Positions 44,951-54,255 of a stretch of DNA of 64,000 nt are shown here, one piece after another. Both the position numbers and the translations under genes were made by a program. Below the pieces are notes generated by a model. It ran no database searches, was not told the DNA's origin, and was given only the letters and a program-made list of their open reading frames with translations. Numbering within the stretch: position 1 is the first letter of the stretch; each line of letters starts with the position of its first letter. Origin of the DNA: JBKEDC01 sp047975205 (lineage in GTDB: Bacteria > Bacteroidota > Bacteroidia > Bacteroidales > Prolixibacteraceae); the NCBI GenBank assembly GCA_047975205.1, contig JBKEDC010000037.1, positions 62,001 through 126,000 on the forward strand, in the 5' to 3' direction.

Positions 44951-46576
44951 TTAATTGTTTGTCCACCAACGCGACGCACCAATTTTGTTACCGCTTAACT
45001 CCGTATTCACAGTAAAATCAGCACGAGCCGGTTTCTTATAGGGGTTCTCTTCCAGAACCGTAGCTTTTTCATCATACATATCAGCAGATATACCAGATGT
45101 TGCATCATACATACCTACCGTTCCGAAGTAATAATTATCTGCATAATCGAAAGGAATTTCATCACCTAGAGTTCCTCGACCTCCCCAACGACCTCTATCG
45201 TCTTCGGGTGTAACAAACAAATTATTATTAGCTGTTATGATTGCCCCGGAGAATGTGGTATACAATAATTCATTTCCGGGGGCGTAATAACATGAATTGT
45301 TGCTAAATATAAGTTCCGTCATGTTAGAACCCGTATCGAAGTCATTGCGCGACCCTCCAATATTACCATCATAACGTACTATCTGGCGTTTTGAATCATA
45401 TCCAATATTATTGAACGTGTTGTGTGTGATACTCAGCACCGGAGTATATGATTTACGAATATCAATAAAGTCAGCTCCATTACATGCAAAATTTGCAAAT
45501 ACATTATTATTGAAAATTACAGAGTCAATTGCTACGGCATAGTTTCCATAGAATATGCCTTTCTGATAGTTGGCAAACGAACAATCTTCAACTGAAACAC
45601 TATTCACATTAGCAGTTCCTCCTATAACTATCGTGTGACTTGCTCCACCGTTCAAACCGTCAATATCCAGTCCTTGGAAAGCTACATTAACAGCCCCATC
45701 AATGGTAAACAGCATACCTTGCAGTTCCGGACGAGATGCATCATCAGCGTTAACGATCGTAATTGATTTATTCAAGATGATATTTGTTTCTTCAGCATAA
45801 GCATATACTCCACCACTCAAAAGAAGGACATCACCATCGGCTGCTGCTGCTACTGCTGCCACTAAATCGCTACCTGCTTCTAATATTGTACCGTCAGGTT
45901 TCGTTGTAGCTGTAACCTCACCACGAACTGCTTGACCATTATAAATAGCCACAATATATTCCGTTCCTGCCTCTGCACCTAAAGTTGCTTCTCCTGCTGA
46001 GATTTCATCGGCAGTTAGCTCGTAAGTGGCTTCTTCTTTTGTTGCCTGATTTATAAGCAATAATGAGGTCACTGCTGTTCCTGCTTCCCATGTTACTCGG
46101 ATCACAGCGTTAGTGGTCTCAATATTTGTGATAATATTTTCAGATCCTGTTTCAAAATAATAGGGTGTCCATTTTGAGTCTGCTGTACCTTCTATCAAGC
46201 TTATTGCTTGCACATATACCGTTAATGCGGTATCTTGAGGCAAACTATATGCAATATATGGATTTGCACTTGTTGTTGACGCAATGTTGTAGTCAGCTTG
46301 CACAAAATTAGGAGAATCAAAATCAATATTAGCCAAATCTTGCCCTAAACTATCAATAAAGAATGCTACATTATAACGCTCGGCATCTTTCACATCATCC
46401 CAATATACACGGGCATTAACACTACTAAAAACACGAACTTCAACATCTATTGGCGAAAATACGCGTTCTGTTTGACCTAATCCATCTACCAGCGGATCAA
46501 TATCATCTTGACAAGCCGTAAAAAATAATGATGCTGTACAGAATAGGTATACTATATTTTTAAAATATCTTTTCAT
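44951..46576 (-). CDS. Surface lipoprotein with DUF4957/DUF5123-type beta-helix domain (A)
   Basis: A 541-residue lipoprotein (MKRYFKNIVYLFCTASLFFTAC). FN3-like strands cover about residues 40-220, and a beta-helix follows from about 230: NIILNKSITIVNADD, MLFTIDGAVNVAFQGLDIDG, then tandem SVEDCSF/NNNVF/THNTF rungs. The end SGNKIGASRWWTNN resembles the terminal GDPRWW of the truncated relative at 53578. It is a paralogue of the next gene. It is placed where surface glycan-binding proteins sit in Sus-type loci, just after SusD. Predicted to bind pectin or galacturonan; not demonstrated. Confidence 0.83.
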   Translation of the reverse strand: MKRYFKNIVYLFCTASLFFTACQDDIDPLVDGLGQTERVFSPIDVEVRVFSSVNARVYWDDVKDAERYNVAFFIDSLGQDLANIDFDSPNFVQADYNIASTTSANPYIAYSLPQDTALTVYVQAISLIEGTADSKWTPYYFETGSENIITNIETTNAVIRVTWEAGTAVTSLLLINQATKEEATYELTADEISAGEATLGAEAGTEYIVAIYNGQAVRGEVTATTKPDGTILEAGSDLVAAVAAAADGDVLLLSGGVYAYAEETNIILNKSITIVNADDASRPELQGMLFTIDGAVNVAFQGLDIDGLNGGASHTIVIGGTANVNSVSVEDCSFANYQKGIFYGNYAVAIDSVIFNNNVFANFACNGADFIDIRKSYTPVLSITHNTFNNIGYDSKRQIVRYDGNIGGSRNDFDTGSNMTELIFSNNSCYYAPGNELLYTTFSGAIITANNNLFVTPEDDRGRWGGRGTLGDEIPFDYADNYYFGTVGMYDATSGISADMYDEKATVLEENPYKKPARADFTVNTELSGNKIGASRWWTNN

Positions 46577-46612
46577 AAACTAAATTGTTTTTATGCGATT
46601 ACGCATGAAATA

Positions 46613-48454
46613 CTAATTAAAGAAAGCTTGATAGAACTCATAGTTTTCCAACTGACCGTTACTACTTTCCAAAAGCTCTCTCCATAGTGGCCAATATTGG
46701 TAAGCATCCGGATCATTCCGATAAAGGTTATCTCTAATTTCTAAGAATGTGGTATAACTTTGAGATGTTTCATCGGTAGGAATCCAAGTCGCATTTTCCT
46801 CATAGATAGATGACATATCGGCTGTTTCACCTCTTTCTAAACCATAATATTGCAGTGATTCGCCATCATCTGCTATTTTGAAATATACTTTTGAAGGCAC
46901 ATTACTATAATCAAATGCTACTGTTCCATATGTTCCCGATGTTTGTCCGATTAGGGCAGTCATACGAGCTTGTGTTTCTTTCAATTTGTCGCCCAACAGT
47001 CCCCAACGAATTAGAGCTTCTTTACGAATACATTCACCGGCAAATTCAAATTTATGCTCTTCTTGAATAGCTGCTAACATATCTTCTTTCGAGCTGATGT
47101 TGTTCAAATAATCATCAACACCTTCTGCCCGATGGTCTGTATCAAAAGCACGCTCGCGAATCATACGCAAATAGATTTTTGCTGCCGCTGCTCCATCAAT
47201 ATAGTTTACTGCTTCAGCTGCCATTAAAACAACCTCTGCATAGCGCATATAGATTTTATTTACTCCATCATCATTAGTTGATGTTACGTAACGACTCATC
47301 CATTCATAACGATATTTACCCATGTTCCATGCGCGAACGTTTGTTAGTTGTTGTTGGGCAAAACCATCAATAGGGTTTCCCCATTCATAAGGCACACAGG
47401 TAATATCTCGACGAGTATCTCCGGCTGCAAAGTCGTAATACAGGGTTGGCGCAATAAACGCACTACCACCACGCGCTTGAGCCGTATATTGGTCAATACC
47501 TCGATGCCGCACAGCAAATGTAAAGTTCACACGGCCACGACCATCGGCGAATGGAATCTCCCAAAGAGATTCACCTCCCGCTGAGATATTATCTTCCATA
47601 TTTCGACGGAAGATTGTTTCATAATCCAATAACGAACAAGTTCCGCTGTTGATAATCGACAAGCATTCTTCTTTTACCAACGCCATCATCTTATCTTCAG
47701 ACAAGTCCTCATCATCGGTTTGAGACAAATAATCACTGTCGCCCAAACGTTGACCATAGCCACAAGCCATGAGTGCTAATTTAGCACGCAAACCTTTTAC
47801 GTAAGCTTTGTTTACATTCTCGGTCGAAGTAGTCAAATCATCACCATTTGGCCATGCCACTAATTCTGATGCTTCCCCAAGATCAGCTAATAATTGTTTA
47901 TAAACTTCATCTCGATCTGTACGTGGTAAATAAGTCGTTTCTGAGGATATCGGCTCAAAACGATAAACCACATCTCCCCAAGCTTTAAGTAAATCATGGT
48001 AATAAATAGCACGAAGGGTTAGTGCTTCGCCTAACAGGTGAGCCATTTTATAGTCTGAAAGATCAGCATATGTGCGTAAACCTTGAATCGACATATTAGC
48101 GCGTTCGATACCTTCATACATTTTAGTCCATGCCTCGTTGTTCCGGTTCATTTGCGAGTTGTCGGGTGTTGCACTATAACAAGTTAAATCTGATTTATCA
48201 TCGTCAGTTTCTATTCCACTCAAAATCTCGGCATCAGTATTCATTCCGTAATAAGGGATAAATCTACCACGATGTGCATTTGTTTCCGCAAAGGATATTT
48301 TAATGCCGTCAACAGCACCGGAGGCTAAATCGTAACTAGAGAATATGACTGACTCATCCATAGTTGACTGAGCCGGTGCATCAAGAAAGTCTTTACACGA
48401 TGTTAGCGAGAGTCCGCCGATGAGTGTAAGTGCTATGTATATTTTTTTCTTCAT
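46613..48454 (-). CDS. SusD/RagB-family outer-membrane lipoprotein
   Basis: A 613-residue lipoprotein (MKKKIYIALTLIGGLSLTSC), with the usual SusD layout: an N-terminal FLDAPAQSTMDE start, an alpha-helical TPR region (IYYHDLLKAWGDVVYRFEP near 150-170), and a C-terminal part with a KYRYEWMS-type region and MRYAEVVLMAAEAVNY. SusD caps the SusC barrel and binds the glycan before import. It lies 23 bp after the SusC stop, the invariant pairing. The length is at the high end of the family. Confidence 0.95.
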   Translation of the reverse strand: MKKKIYIALTLIGGLSLTSCKDFLDAPAQSTMDESVIFSSYDLASGAVDGIKISFAETNAHRGRFIPYYGMNTDAEILSGIETDDDKSDLTCYSATPDNSQMNRNNEAWTKMYEGIERANMSIQGLRTYADLSDYKMAHLLGEALTLRAIYYHDLLKAWGDVVYRFEPISSETTYLPRTDRDEVYKQLLADLGEASELVAWPNGDDLTTSTENVNKAYVKGLRAKLALMACGYGQRLGDSDYLSQTDDEDLSEDKMMALVKEECLSIINSGTCSLLDYETIFRRNMEDNISAGGESLWEIPFADGRGRVNFTFAVRHRGIDQYTAQARGGSAFIAPTLYYDFAAGDTRRDITCVPYEWGNPIDGFAQQQLTNVRAWNMGKYRYEWMSRYVTSTNDDGVNKIYMRYAEVVLMAAEAVNYIDGAAAAKIYLRMIRERAFDTDHRAEGVDDYLNNISSKEDMLAAIQEEHKFEFAGECIRKEALIRWGLLGDKLKETQARMTALIGQTSGTYGTVAFDYSNVPSKVYFKIADDGESLQYYGLERGETADMSSIYEENATWIPTDETSQSYTTFLEIRDNLYRNDPDAYQYWPLWRELLESSNGQLENYEFYQAFFN

Positions 48455-48477
48455 TTTATTCGCTTTATAGAATTATA

Positions 48478-51400
48478 TTAGAAATTAAGATTCACACCAA
48501 ACACCCACTGACGAGCACGAGGATAGGCCGAGTAATCAACTCCCGGAGTAAGAGAAGTATTTCTAATTGTTGAAACTTCAGGATCTAAACCTGAATATTT
48601 AGTAATACAGAATAAGTTATAACCTGAGGTATAGAAGCGTAGGTTATCTATTTTTAATCTGTTTAATATTTTCTTAGGTAATGTATAACCGATAGTCAGG
48701 GTTGCTAAACGGAGGTATGAACCATCTTCTACAGCCCAATCAGAAAATACATAGTTTTGCAAGTAAGGCGACCAAGTTGTTGCATTTGCATTTATTTCGT
48801 CTAATTTGGCTAAATCTGTTGTATATTCTCCATTATTATCAATAATAGTAAAGCGATTTCCTGCCGATTGACTTTCTAACAGATTACGGTATGGATAGCT
48901 ATAAGCCGAGGTTTCATATTCAATTTTGTTTGCATTATAAACATCACCCCCAATACGGTAGTTGAAAATAGCAGCAAAATCGAAGCCATAAGCATAAGCA
49001 TTAATAGTGAACCCCCCGGTAGCCAAGGGATTTGCATTACCGATGACTTCACGGTCGCTGGTATCAACAGTACCATTCTCATCTAAATCTTCAAACTTCT
49101 GCATACCGGGACGGACATCACCAAAGGTTGAGCTAGGAGCGGCTACGCCTTCTTTAAGCATCCATTTTCCGGCAGTTTCGTCGTATCCTTGAAAATCAGA
49201 AGTCTTATACATACCGGCATGACGGTATCCATACATTTCTCCGACAGCGCCTCCTCTTCGAACTAGGAATTCATCAGGAATTGCCGTTGAAGCCCAATTG
49301 GTTCCTTGGGTAAAATCTTCCATTTGTCCTAATGTAATAATCTTATTTTTATTAAATCCGATATTAAAATTGGCACTAATTCCCCAATCCTTCTTCGTTA
49401 CGGCATTCCAGTTTAAAGAGAATTCTAAACCTTTATTCTCGGTTTCACCCATGTTACGATATTGGTTATCATAACCGGTTCCTGTAACCGGGAAAAGCAT
49501 TAATAAGTCTTTTGTTGTGTTCCAGTAAGCATCGATAGTACCACTCAATTTTGTACCAAATAATGTCCAATCCAGACCAATGTTACGTGTGTATGTCGTC
49601 TCCCAAACCAAATCCGGATTAGCCATAATCTTAGAAGGATTCCAGACACTGTTAACATCATTTAGCCAAAGCGTGTTGCTTGAGTTGTAATATTGACTCA
49701 TCTGACCTCCCGGAATGTTGTTATTACCTGCAGTACCGTAACTCAAGCGCAATTTTAAATCATCTAACCAATTACTTGAATTGTTCATCCAATCTTCACT
49801 TGAAATACGCCAAGCAAATGCTGCCGATGGGAAGTATCCCCATTTGTTACCTTCTGCAAAACGACTGGAACCATCAGCACGAAAAGTAGCTGAAAGAAGG
49901 TATTTACTTTGATAATCATAATTTACACGACCAAAAAATGACAATAATTTATCATCCGGATTTAGGCTATTATCAATGGTATAGGCTGTACCTTGGGTAG
50001 ATAGTTTATACGCATCTTCAAAAGAAAAATCTTCAGGAAAACCTTGAACCTCTGTAGTAAAATCGGTTTCTGTAGTTGATACGATCTCCATACCGGCTAA
50101 AACATTTAAGTGGTGGTCATCGTTATCAATGACTTTGGAGAAGTCATAATTTAAGGTGTTTGCATTACGGAATTTATCTCTTTTAGTATCTGTAAAACGA
50201 ATTGCAGGAAGATCTTGATTTTCAGCTGCTGCGTTGTTTTGCACATAATATGTTGTTTTACCAAAGAATCGTTTATCATTATAAGTGTAATTCTCAATAC
50301 CAATATCTGATTTAAATTTCAGGTTATCGATAATTTCCCATCCAAAGCTACCATACATATTTAGGTTTCTTTTCTCGCGTAAACGATCATTATCCCACAC
50401 CGAAGTAATCGGATCGATTAGGTAACTCGAAATATCCTCATCTGTTGCCGACGAGGAAACATCACCCAACGGAATCGGAGAGTAAATAATCGTTTGTTTG
50501 TAGCGAGCATCTCGAGCTGTACCACCATCACTCATATCACTAGCGCCACCGCCTTCAGTAGTAGAATCTGAATAACGAACAGAAAAAGATAGATCAATCT
50601 TCTCATGTGGTTTTGCATTCAACTTCAGTGTTAAGTTATCGCGTTTAAAACCGGAACCAAGCATTATTGCATCTTCATTATATCCGGCATAGGTGAAAGC
50701 ATATTTAATCTTCTTATTTCCTCCGCGAACGCTCAAATCTTGACTAAAAACAGTTCCTGTCTTACCATAAACTTGCTCTTGCCAATTATTTCCGGCTTGT
50801 CCCATGAACAAGTCCATATCATCATAATTTCCAAATAAATTGGTATATGAACTCATATTACTTGTTCCATTACGGAGCATCGTATATTCATACATCCAAT
50901 CTACATAATTGTACGTATCCATAACATCATACTGTGATGCCATCCTTTTGACCCCGGTAAAAGCATTGTAGCTTACTTGTACCTTCCCGGATTCACCACT
51001 TTTAGTCGTAATAATAATTACGCCATTTGCACCGCGAGAACCATAAATGGCCGTTGACGATGCATCTTTCAGCACATCAATTGATTCAATATCGGCGGGA
51101 GCAATATCGTTCATGCTTGAAACCGGAAAACCATCAACGATAATAAGTGGCGAATTGTCTTGAGTAATAGAACCGCCACCGCGGACACGAATAGTCATCT
51201 CGGCATCAGGAGCTCCTTCTGTTGATGAAATCTGGACACCTGCCAATCGACCTGAAAGTGCTTCCGTAGCTGAAGCCACCGGTATTTGTTTCAAGCTTTC
51301 ACCTCCAACCGATGCTACAGAACCTGTAATATCGCGTTTTTTCACCGTGCCATAACCCACAGCAACGACTTCATCCAAACCGATAGCGTCAGGAAGTAAA

Positions 51401-51756
51401 GTTATGTCGATTTTTCCGGAAGTAACCACTGCTTCTTCACTTCTCATACCTACAAATGAAAAAACTAATGTAGCACGCGGCTTAACTCCATTAATAGTGT
51501 AATTACCATCAATGTCTGTAATCGCACCATTGGTAGTTCCTTTTTCAATAACGGTAACTCCGGGGAGGCTAATGCCATTCTCATCGGTTACCCTACCGGT
51601 TACCTTAGAAGCTCCTTGCATCAATTGCTCTTGCACTCTTTCTGCATAGGCATTCGTCATACCGAAGAAGAGAGTCAAAAGCATAAATCCGGAAACTACT
51701 CCGAATTTCAGCAGACTTTTCAGTCCACCCGCTTTTTTGTAAAAATTTCTATCCAT
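48478..51756 (-). CDS. SusC/RagA-family TonB-dependent transporter (intact copy)
   Basis: The 1092-residue outer-membrane transporter has an N-terminal signal region, a carboxypeptidase-regulatory-like domain (VTGRVTDENGISLPGVTVIEKG, about 55-130) and a plug (VVAVGYGTVKKRDITGSVAS, then RGANGVIIITTKSG near 245). The long C-terminal barrel ends in an aromatic residue (RQWVFGVNLNF). SusC imports the oligosaccharide held by SusD, powered by TonB-ExbBD. The stop is 23 bp before susD and the start is 53 bp after the secreted pectate lyase gene. It is the intact counterpart of the truncated copy at 54239. Confidence 0.95.
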   Translation of the reverse strand: MDRNFYKKAGGLKSLLKFGVVSGFMLLTLFFGMTNAYAERVQEQLMQGASKVTGRVTDENGISLPGVTVIEKGTTNGAITDIDGNYTINGVKPRATLVFSFVGMRSEEAVVTSGKIDITLLPDAIGLDEVVAVGYGTVKKRDITGSVASVGGESLKQIPVASATEALSGRLAGVQISSTEGAPDAEMTIRVRGGGSITQDNSPLIIVDGFPVSSMNDIAPADIESIDVLKDASSTAIYGSRGANGVIIITTKSGESGKVQVSYNAFTGVKRMASQYDVMDTYNYVDWMYEYTMLRNGTSNMSSYTNLFGNYDDMDLFMGQAGNNWQEQVYGKTGTVFSQDLSVRGGNKKIKYAFTYAGYNEDAIMLGSGFKRDNLTLKLNAKPHEKIDLSFSVRYSDSTTEGGGASDMSDGGTARDARYKQTIIYSPIPLGDVSSSATDEDISSYLIDPITSVWDNDRLREKRNLNMYGSFGWEIIDNLKFKSDIGIENYTYNDKRFFGKTTYYVQNNAAAENQDLPAIRFTDTKRDKFRNANTLNYDFSKVIDNDDHHLNVLAGMEIVSTTETDFTTEVQGFPEDFSFEDAYKLSTQGTAYTIDNSLNPDDKLLSFFGRVNYDYQSKYLLSATFRADGSSRFAEGNKWGYFPSAAFAWRISSEDWMNNSSNWLDDLKLRLSYGTAGNNNIPGGQMSQYYNSSNTLWLNDVNSVWNPSKIMANPDLVWETTYTRNIGLDWTLFGTKLSGTIDAYWNTTKDLLMLFPVTGTGYDNQYRNMGETENKGLEFSLNWNAVTKKDWGISANFNIGFNKNKIITLGQMEDFTQGTNWASTAIPDEFLVRRGGAVGEMYGYRHAGMYKTSDFQGYDETAGKWMLKEGVAAPSSTFGDVRPGMQKFEDLDENGTVDTSDREVIGNANPLATGGFTINAYAYGFDFAAIFNYRIGGDVYNANKIEYETSAYSYPYRNLLESQSAGNRFTIIDNNGEYTTDLAKLDEINANATTWSPYLQNYVFSDWAVEDGSYLRLATLTIGYTLPKKILNRLKIDNLRFYTSGYNLFCITKYSGLDPEVSTIRNTSLTPGVDYSAYPRARQWVFGVNLNF

Positions 51757-51809
51757 AAAATTCTCTCGTTAAAAATTGATTATATTGATTGTGTGAGATT
51801 ATTATTTAA

Positions 51810-53177
51810 CTATTCCCCAGCTAATTCATTCAAATACACCTCAAGCATAGTGTATCTCACTGGGTTTAATTTATTTGCATCAGAAGGGTCTTGAACGTTT
51901 AACTTATGCTTAAGTTCCCATGTATCAGGCATACCATCTTTATCGGTATCAAGTGGGGCTTCGGCAGATTTTAATTCCGGCCAACCACCAACATCTTTTT
52001 GAGAATCAATAATACCGGCATGTCCTCCTACACTTCCCTTATAAGTTGAGATTCCGGTTTCAACCTCTTTCACAATTCTTGTATCAACGGCATCTCTAAC
52101 ATGTGATGCTCCGGCTTCTTTCAATACCTTCAAATAAGCTTTACTCGCCTTATCTATTTTAAGTTCTCCACCTACGGCAATCGATTGCGCATTTGCAATT
52201 GAATTAAAGCTCCTACCATCACCTATTTCAACACCTTTTATGTTATTCTTAGTAACTAGTTTGTTTCCTTCAAGCACATTACCTTTGATATAGAATTTGC
52301 CATATTCATATTCCTCCTTGTAAGCTTTAAAGAAGGTGCTCCTTCTCTTTGAATCTTCTCCAGGTTTATAGTAATTATTTACGATGTTAAATTCTCCGGA
52401 CTCTCCGCCATAACTGGCATGATTATACCAATTGAAGATGACGTTGTTTACAAATTCAACACTTCCTCGATATTCCTCCATTTGCTCTGCAGAATCGTAA
52501 ATACCCGGATGATCAAATCGTGGATTTCGGCTATTATGATTAGCAATTAGATTATGGTGGAACGAAGCATCTTTCCCACCCCAAATGGCACCATATCCAT
52601 GATTTCCTTTTTTGTGTACAGAATGATTTAAACTTTCGGAAATAATACACCACTGCATGGTGAAATTCTTATTTCCATAAAATGAAGCTTGCTCGTCAGT
52701 TCCCCAGCTTATACTGCAATGGTCAAGAATAATATTTTTATGAAACTGTCCTTCAATAGCATCGTCTTGCTGCATCGTTTCATCTCCCATACGCACCCTA
52801 ATATAACGCACGATAATATTATCAGCCTGTAATCGAACCGGATAACCTTTAATAGTAATTCCATCTCCCGGAGCTGTTTGCCCGGCAATAGTTAAACTGT
52901 CGGAACGAATAAGCAGCTTCTTTTTCAATTCAATGGTACCTGAAACCTTAAAAACTATGGTACGAGGGTATTTGCGAGTAACCGCCCAACGCAGAGAACC
53001 CTCTTTGCCTGAATCCGACAAATCAGTTACATAAAGCACCTTTCCACTCCGTCCTCCGGTAGTGTACATACCTCCACCCTCTGCTGAAGGGAAAGCCGGA
53101 AGTTTTTTTGCTGATGTCGGAAAAACCACCATAAAAAATACAAAAACAACGTAAAAAGAGTATTTATTTGATTGCAT
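51810..53177 (-). CDS. Secreted PL1-family pectate lyase
   Basis: About 455 residues, starting at the ATG ending at 53177 (the frame also opens at 53192). The N-terminal sequence MQSNKYSFYVVFVFFMVVF is a signal peptide ending near TSAKK; I see no lipobox Cys, so export is by Sec to the periplasm or surface. PL1 beta-helix motifs are FPSAEGGGMYTTGGRSG, LTIAGQTAPGDGITIKG, ILDHCSISWGTDEQASFYG, KGNHGYGAIWGGKD and NSRNPRFDH. The tail contains a PLDTDKDGMPDTWELKH calcium-binding-like segment. It is a paralogue of the lipoprotein lyase. It leads the susCD operon at 53 bp. The substrate is probably polygalacturonate. Confidence 0.92.
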   Translation of the reverse strand: MQSNKYSFYVVFVFFMVVFPTSAKKLPAFPSAEGGGMYTTGGRSGKVLYVTDLSDSGKEGSLRWAVTRKYPRTIVFKVSGTIELKKKLLIRSDSLTIAGQTAPGDGITIKGYPVRLQADNIIVRYIRVRMGDETMQQDDAIEGQFHKNIILDHCSISWGTDEQASFYGNKNFTMQWCIISESLNHSVHKKGNHGYGAIWGGKDASFHHNLIANHNSRNPRFDHPGIYDSAEQMEEYRGSVEFVNNVIFNWYNHASYGGESGEFNIVNNYYKPGEDSKRRSTFFKAYKEEYEYGKFYIKGNVLEGNKLVTKNNIKGVEIGDGRSFNSIANAQSIAVGGELKIDKASKAYLKVLKEAGASHVRDAVDTRIVKEVETGISTYKGSVGGHAGIIDSQKDVGGWPELKSAEAPLDTDKDGMPDTWELKHKLNVQDPSDANKLNPVRYTMLEVYLNELAGE

Positions 53178-53192
53178 ATATTTACATTTCAA

Positions 53193-53520
53193 TACAACAT
53201 TTCATATTACAAAACAGAATGCATTGCCACGCTAAGATAACAACAATATATAATTGACAAAAACTTAACAATTGAAAATCAAACATTACTTACCAAATAA
53301 AATCACATAATACACTACAATTCAACAGTATAATTAATATTGAAAAAAACTTTATTTTCTTTGACATTTTTATCAAGATAATATTTTAGATAATTAACTC
53401 CATATATAAAAGAATCTTTCAGTACATTATTTAGATTTTCGTTTAAGTGAAATTTAACACTGTTTAAATAATAGTGATTAAAGTGCGGAATAATAAAAAA
53501 CAACCATTGATACGAATAAA
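53193..53520. other. Regulatory gap between the remnant locus and the lyase
   Basis: An AT-rich region of about 330 bp holding the candidate promoter of the lyase-susCD operon at 53232-53261. Otherwise no gene was recognised. Confidence 0.5.
53232..53261 (-). promoter_or_regulatory. Candidate promoter of the lyase-susCD operon
   Basis: On the minus strand TTTG (53258-53261), an 18-bp spacer and TATCTTAG (53232-53239), one mismatch from TAnnTTTG. The predicted start is about 50 nt before the lyase ATG. Confidence 0.55.
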
Positions 53521-53554
53521 AGAAAGGGGAGAACGGCATCGTTCTCCCCTTTCT
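53521..53554 (-). terminator. Strong hairpin at the end of the truncated second PUL
   Basis: A perfect 14-bp stem (53521-53534 with 53541-53554, loop GGCATC), GC-rich in its core, 23 bp after the stop of the DUF5123 fragment on the minus strand. A short T run follows on both sides. Confidence 0.85.
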
Positions 53555-53577
53555 TTTGCAATAAACTTGTCAACATT

Positions 53578-54255
53578 CTACCACCAACGTGGATCTCCTA
53601 TAAAATTGCGATACTGTGAAACCTGCAGAGTAAAATCTTCTTCTGACTGATTTACAAAAAGCTCATTCATATTTTCACGAGTCTGCGTATTATCAAAATC
53701 AGTAATTTTAGTATCAGCTGTTGTATAATTATCTTGCATTTTTTTTGTTGCAAAATCTCCTCTTAGTTGATAACTAGGAGAATAAATTCCATCAGTATCA
53801 GCTCCTGAATTTGAACCGGCAAAAATATTTTTCATAAAAGTTACTTGCGAAACATCTCCACAACGAAAAATCACATCAGTGTACATAAAATTACTATTTT
53901 CCACTTGAATTAATGAAATACCTGTCAGTCCATCTCCTTCATTTATCTTCAGCTTGTCTAAACGAAAAGTTGTTGCTGTATTTGAGATGGTGGTATTTAA
54001 GATTCTGGGTGACTCTAATGAGTAATTAACGCCTACATTTATAACCTCATATCCATTAATTGAATCTATCACACAATTCTCGAATACAATATTTTTCATA
54101 AACAAACCATTATCTTTAGTTCTAATTACACCTCGAAGGCTTGAAATTTCACAGTTATAAAAAGCAAGTTGATCGATAGTTCCGGCTTTCGATCCATTCA
54201 CGATATACTTACCTCCGTAGTTAGACTCTCCCTGGCCTTCAGGGTAAGAAAAGTT
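53578..54255 (-). pseudogene. C-terminal fragment of a DUF5123/beta-helix lipoprotein
   Basis: The open frame runs from AAC at 54253-54255 (a TAG precedes it) to the stop at 53578, 225 codons. It begins NFSYPEGQGESNYGGKYIVN and continues through beta-helix rungs (LAFYNCEISSLRG, FENCVIDSIN, NTTISNTATTFRL, FMKNIFAGSN) to EEDFTLQVSQYRNFIGDPRWW. The tail is the family ending seen in protein A (SRWWTNN). The N-terminal signal, lipobox and FN3-like region are missing, so no exported product can be made from it. It lies in a different frame from the truncated SusC with which it is fused. This looks like the 3' end of a gene removed by a deletion. Confidence 0.85.

Noticed and set aside
53315..53539. 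74-codon open frame (-) upstream of the secreted lyase
   Set aside because: It starts inside the terminator hairpin at 53521-53554 and consists of low-complexity A/T-derived residues (Asn, Lys, Tyr, Phe).
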